A stretch of 21,488 nucleotides of DNA from Oscillospiraceae bacterium (GTDB lineage Bacteria; Bacillota_A; Clostridia; Oscillospirales; Oscillospiraceae). Positions within the stretch are counted from its first letter, which is position 1. Each line of letters begins with the position of its first letter. Location of the stretch: the NCBI GenBank assembly GCA_024690695.1, contig JAILOS010000043.1:1-21488 (forward strand), given 5' to 3'. Positions 16,802 to 21,488 of the stretch are shown here, piece after piece. The position numbers and the translations under genes were made by a program. The notes beneath the pieces are model-generated. The model did no database searches. It was not told where the DNA came from and saw only the letters and a program-made list of their open reading frames with translations.

Positions 16802-17029
16802 ATGAACAACGGTATCATTGCGATCGCAGCCGCTCTCGTGCTGGCGATCACCGCCACGGCCACCGCGGTGGCCCAGGGCGTCACGGCCACCCGAGCGATG
16901 GACGCCATCGCCCGTCAGCCCGAAGCCGCCGGCGGCATCCGCGGCGCGCTCGTCATCGCGCTGGCCCTGATGGAAGCGCTGACGATCTACGCCATGCTGG
17001 TCGCCTTCATGCTGATCGGCAAGATCTGA
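16802..17029 (+). CDS. atpE: ATP synthase F0 subunit c (rotor ring)
   Basis: This 75-residue hairpin of two membrane helices has a polar loop, ARQPEA. The ion-binding carboxylate is Glu58 in ALALMEALTIYAML. Gln25, exactly 33 residues before Glu58, and Tyr63 are also present. However, the residue after the Glu is Ala rather than the Ser found in sodium-type rings, so proton coupling is the more likely reading. The loop and second helix closely resemble cyanobacterial and chloroplast c subunits (RQPEA, then IRG, then MEALTIY). GGGAGG (16788-16793) precedes ATG 16802. Confidence 0.95.
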   Translation: MNNGIIAIAAALVLAITATATAVAQGVTATRAMDAIARQPEAAGGIRGALVIALALMEALTIYAMLVAFMLIGKI

Positions 17030-17043
17030 GCCGGAGAGAAGAC

Positions 17044-17481
17044 ATGCTGAGCATCAATCCGTCCGAAGTCGTCTGGACGATCCTCGGCTTTCTGGCGCTG
17101 TATTTTCTCCTCAAACGCTTTTTGTTCGAACCGCTGATCCGCGTCATGGATGAGCGGAAAGCGGGCGTGGAGGCGAAAAAGGACGAGCAGCGGAAGGCTC
17201 TGGCCCAGACCGAGGCGGACGAGGAGGAGCTGGATCGCCGGCGGCGGGAGCTCGCGCAGGAAAGCGCGGAGGAGCTGGCCGCCGAGAAGCGCCGCCAGGA
17301 GGCAAGCCGCGGCGAGACGGCCGCGCTGCTTCGCGCCGAGGCGGAGAAGGCCGCCGACGAGGCGAAGGCCGAGGCCGAGGCGCTCCGCGGGCAGACGACC
17401 GGGAGGCTGGATGCGCACGGGAAGGAACTGGCCGAGGAACTGGCCCTCCATCTGCTGAACGAGGGCAACAGGCAGTCCTAG
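17044..17481 (+). CDS. atpF: ATP synthase F0 subunit b (peripheral stalk)
   Basis: This 145-residue protein has one N-terminal membrane helix ([20 protein letters not shown], about 9-28), then a long, highly charged coiled coil rich in Glu, Lys, Arg and Ala. The coil forms the outer stalk that holds F1 against rotation. It starts 14 nt after atpE, with GGAGAG upstream. It is short for a b subunit (commonly 155-170) and has no delta-like extension. Because the next ORF begins with a second, distinct b-type anchor and coil, this protein probably pairs with that one as a b/b' heterodimer, as known from photosynthetic bacteria and mycobacteria. Confidence 0.92.
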   Translation: MLSINPSEVVWTILGFLALYFLLKRFLFEPLIRVMDERKAGVEAKKDEQRKALAQTEADEEELDRRRRELAQESAEELAAEKRRQEASRGETAALLRAEAEKAADEAKAEAEALRGQTTGRLDAHGKELAEELALHLLNEGNRQS

Positions 17482-17497
17482 AAAAGAGGTGCCGCTT

Positions 17498-19741
<2,244 letters not shown>

Positions 19742-19775
19742 GAAAAAGAAAAAGCGCGGAAGGGGGCGAACTGCC

Positions 19776-21488
<1,713 letters not shown>

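Noticed and set aside
16802..17029. Sodium-coupled c ring
   Set aside because: Gln25 and Tyr63 are present, but the residue after Glu58 is Ala rather than Ser/Thr, and proton-type cyanobacterial rings share the same Gln and Tyr.

Overview
The window reads as a chromosomal segment of an anaerobic, Gram-positive, Clostridia-like bacterium, possibly from the Oscillospirales. This rests on GGAGG-type ribosome binding sites, a lipoprotein signal, YolD plus Y-family polymerase and S24-repressor gene sets, and multi-domain hybrid kinases with Cache-like sensors. The taxonomic placement is inference. By eye, base composition changes sharply near 8.1-8.3 kb: the left part is moderately GC-rich, while the rest is strongly GC-rich with G/C third positions.

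Left part (1-8050): after the tail of a small XRE-type regulator comes a divergent signalling locus. On the minus strand lie a signal-peptide remnant, a REC-GGDEF protein lacking the front half of its receiver domain, a REC-GGDEF-EAL-GGDEF protein and a free-standing Hpt protein. On the plus strand lie a membrane hybrid histidine kinase (HK-REC-REC) and, translationally coupled to it, a solute-binding lipoprotein with no permease genes. Together they look like a ligand-sensing phosphorelay that ends in c-di-GMP hydrolysis: all GGDEF motifs are degenerate, but the EAL site looks intact. The locus appears damaged in two places: an in-frame amber codon in the kinase, and an out-of-frame junction between the signal peptide and the receiver domain.

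Middle part (8328-14545): a minus-strand DNA-damage operon encodes a LexA-like XRE/S24 self-cleaving repressor, a Y-family lesion-bypass polymerase with a clamp-binding motif, a YolD-like protein and an SRAP (HMCES/YedK-type) abasic-site protein. A 51-bp tandem repeat array sits between the polymerase and yolD. Divergent from this operon is a second hybrid kinase (sensor-HK-REC-Hpt). A cytoplasmic M28 metallopeptidase gene follows at 14753-15988.

Right part (16083-21453): the F-type ATP synthase operon has the order a, c, b, then a single ORF, then gamma and beta. That single ORF encodes a membrane-anchored second b-type stalk, a delta C-terminal domain and a complete alpha subunit, in one uninterrupted 747-residue frame. 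This b'-delta-alpha fusion is the most unusual feature. Gamma looks normal. Beta is cut off after about 266 residues by AT-rich sequence that does not belong to the gene, and the window ends there, so epsilon is not seen.
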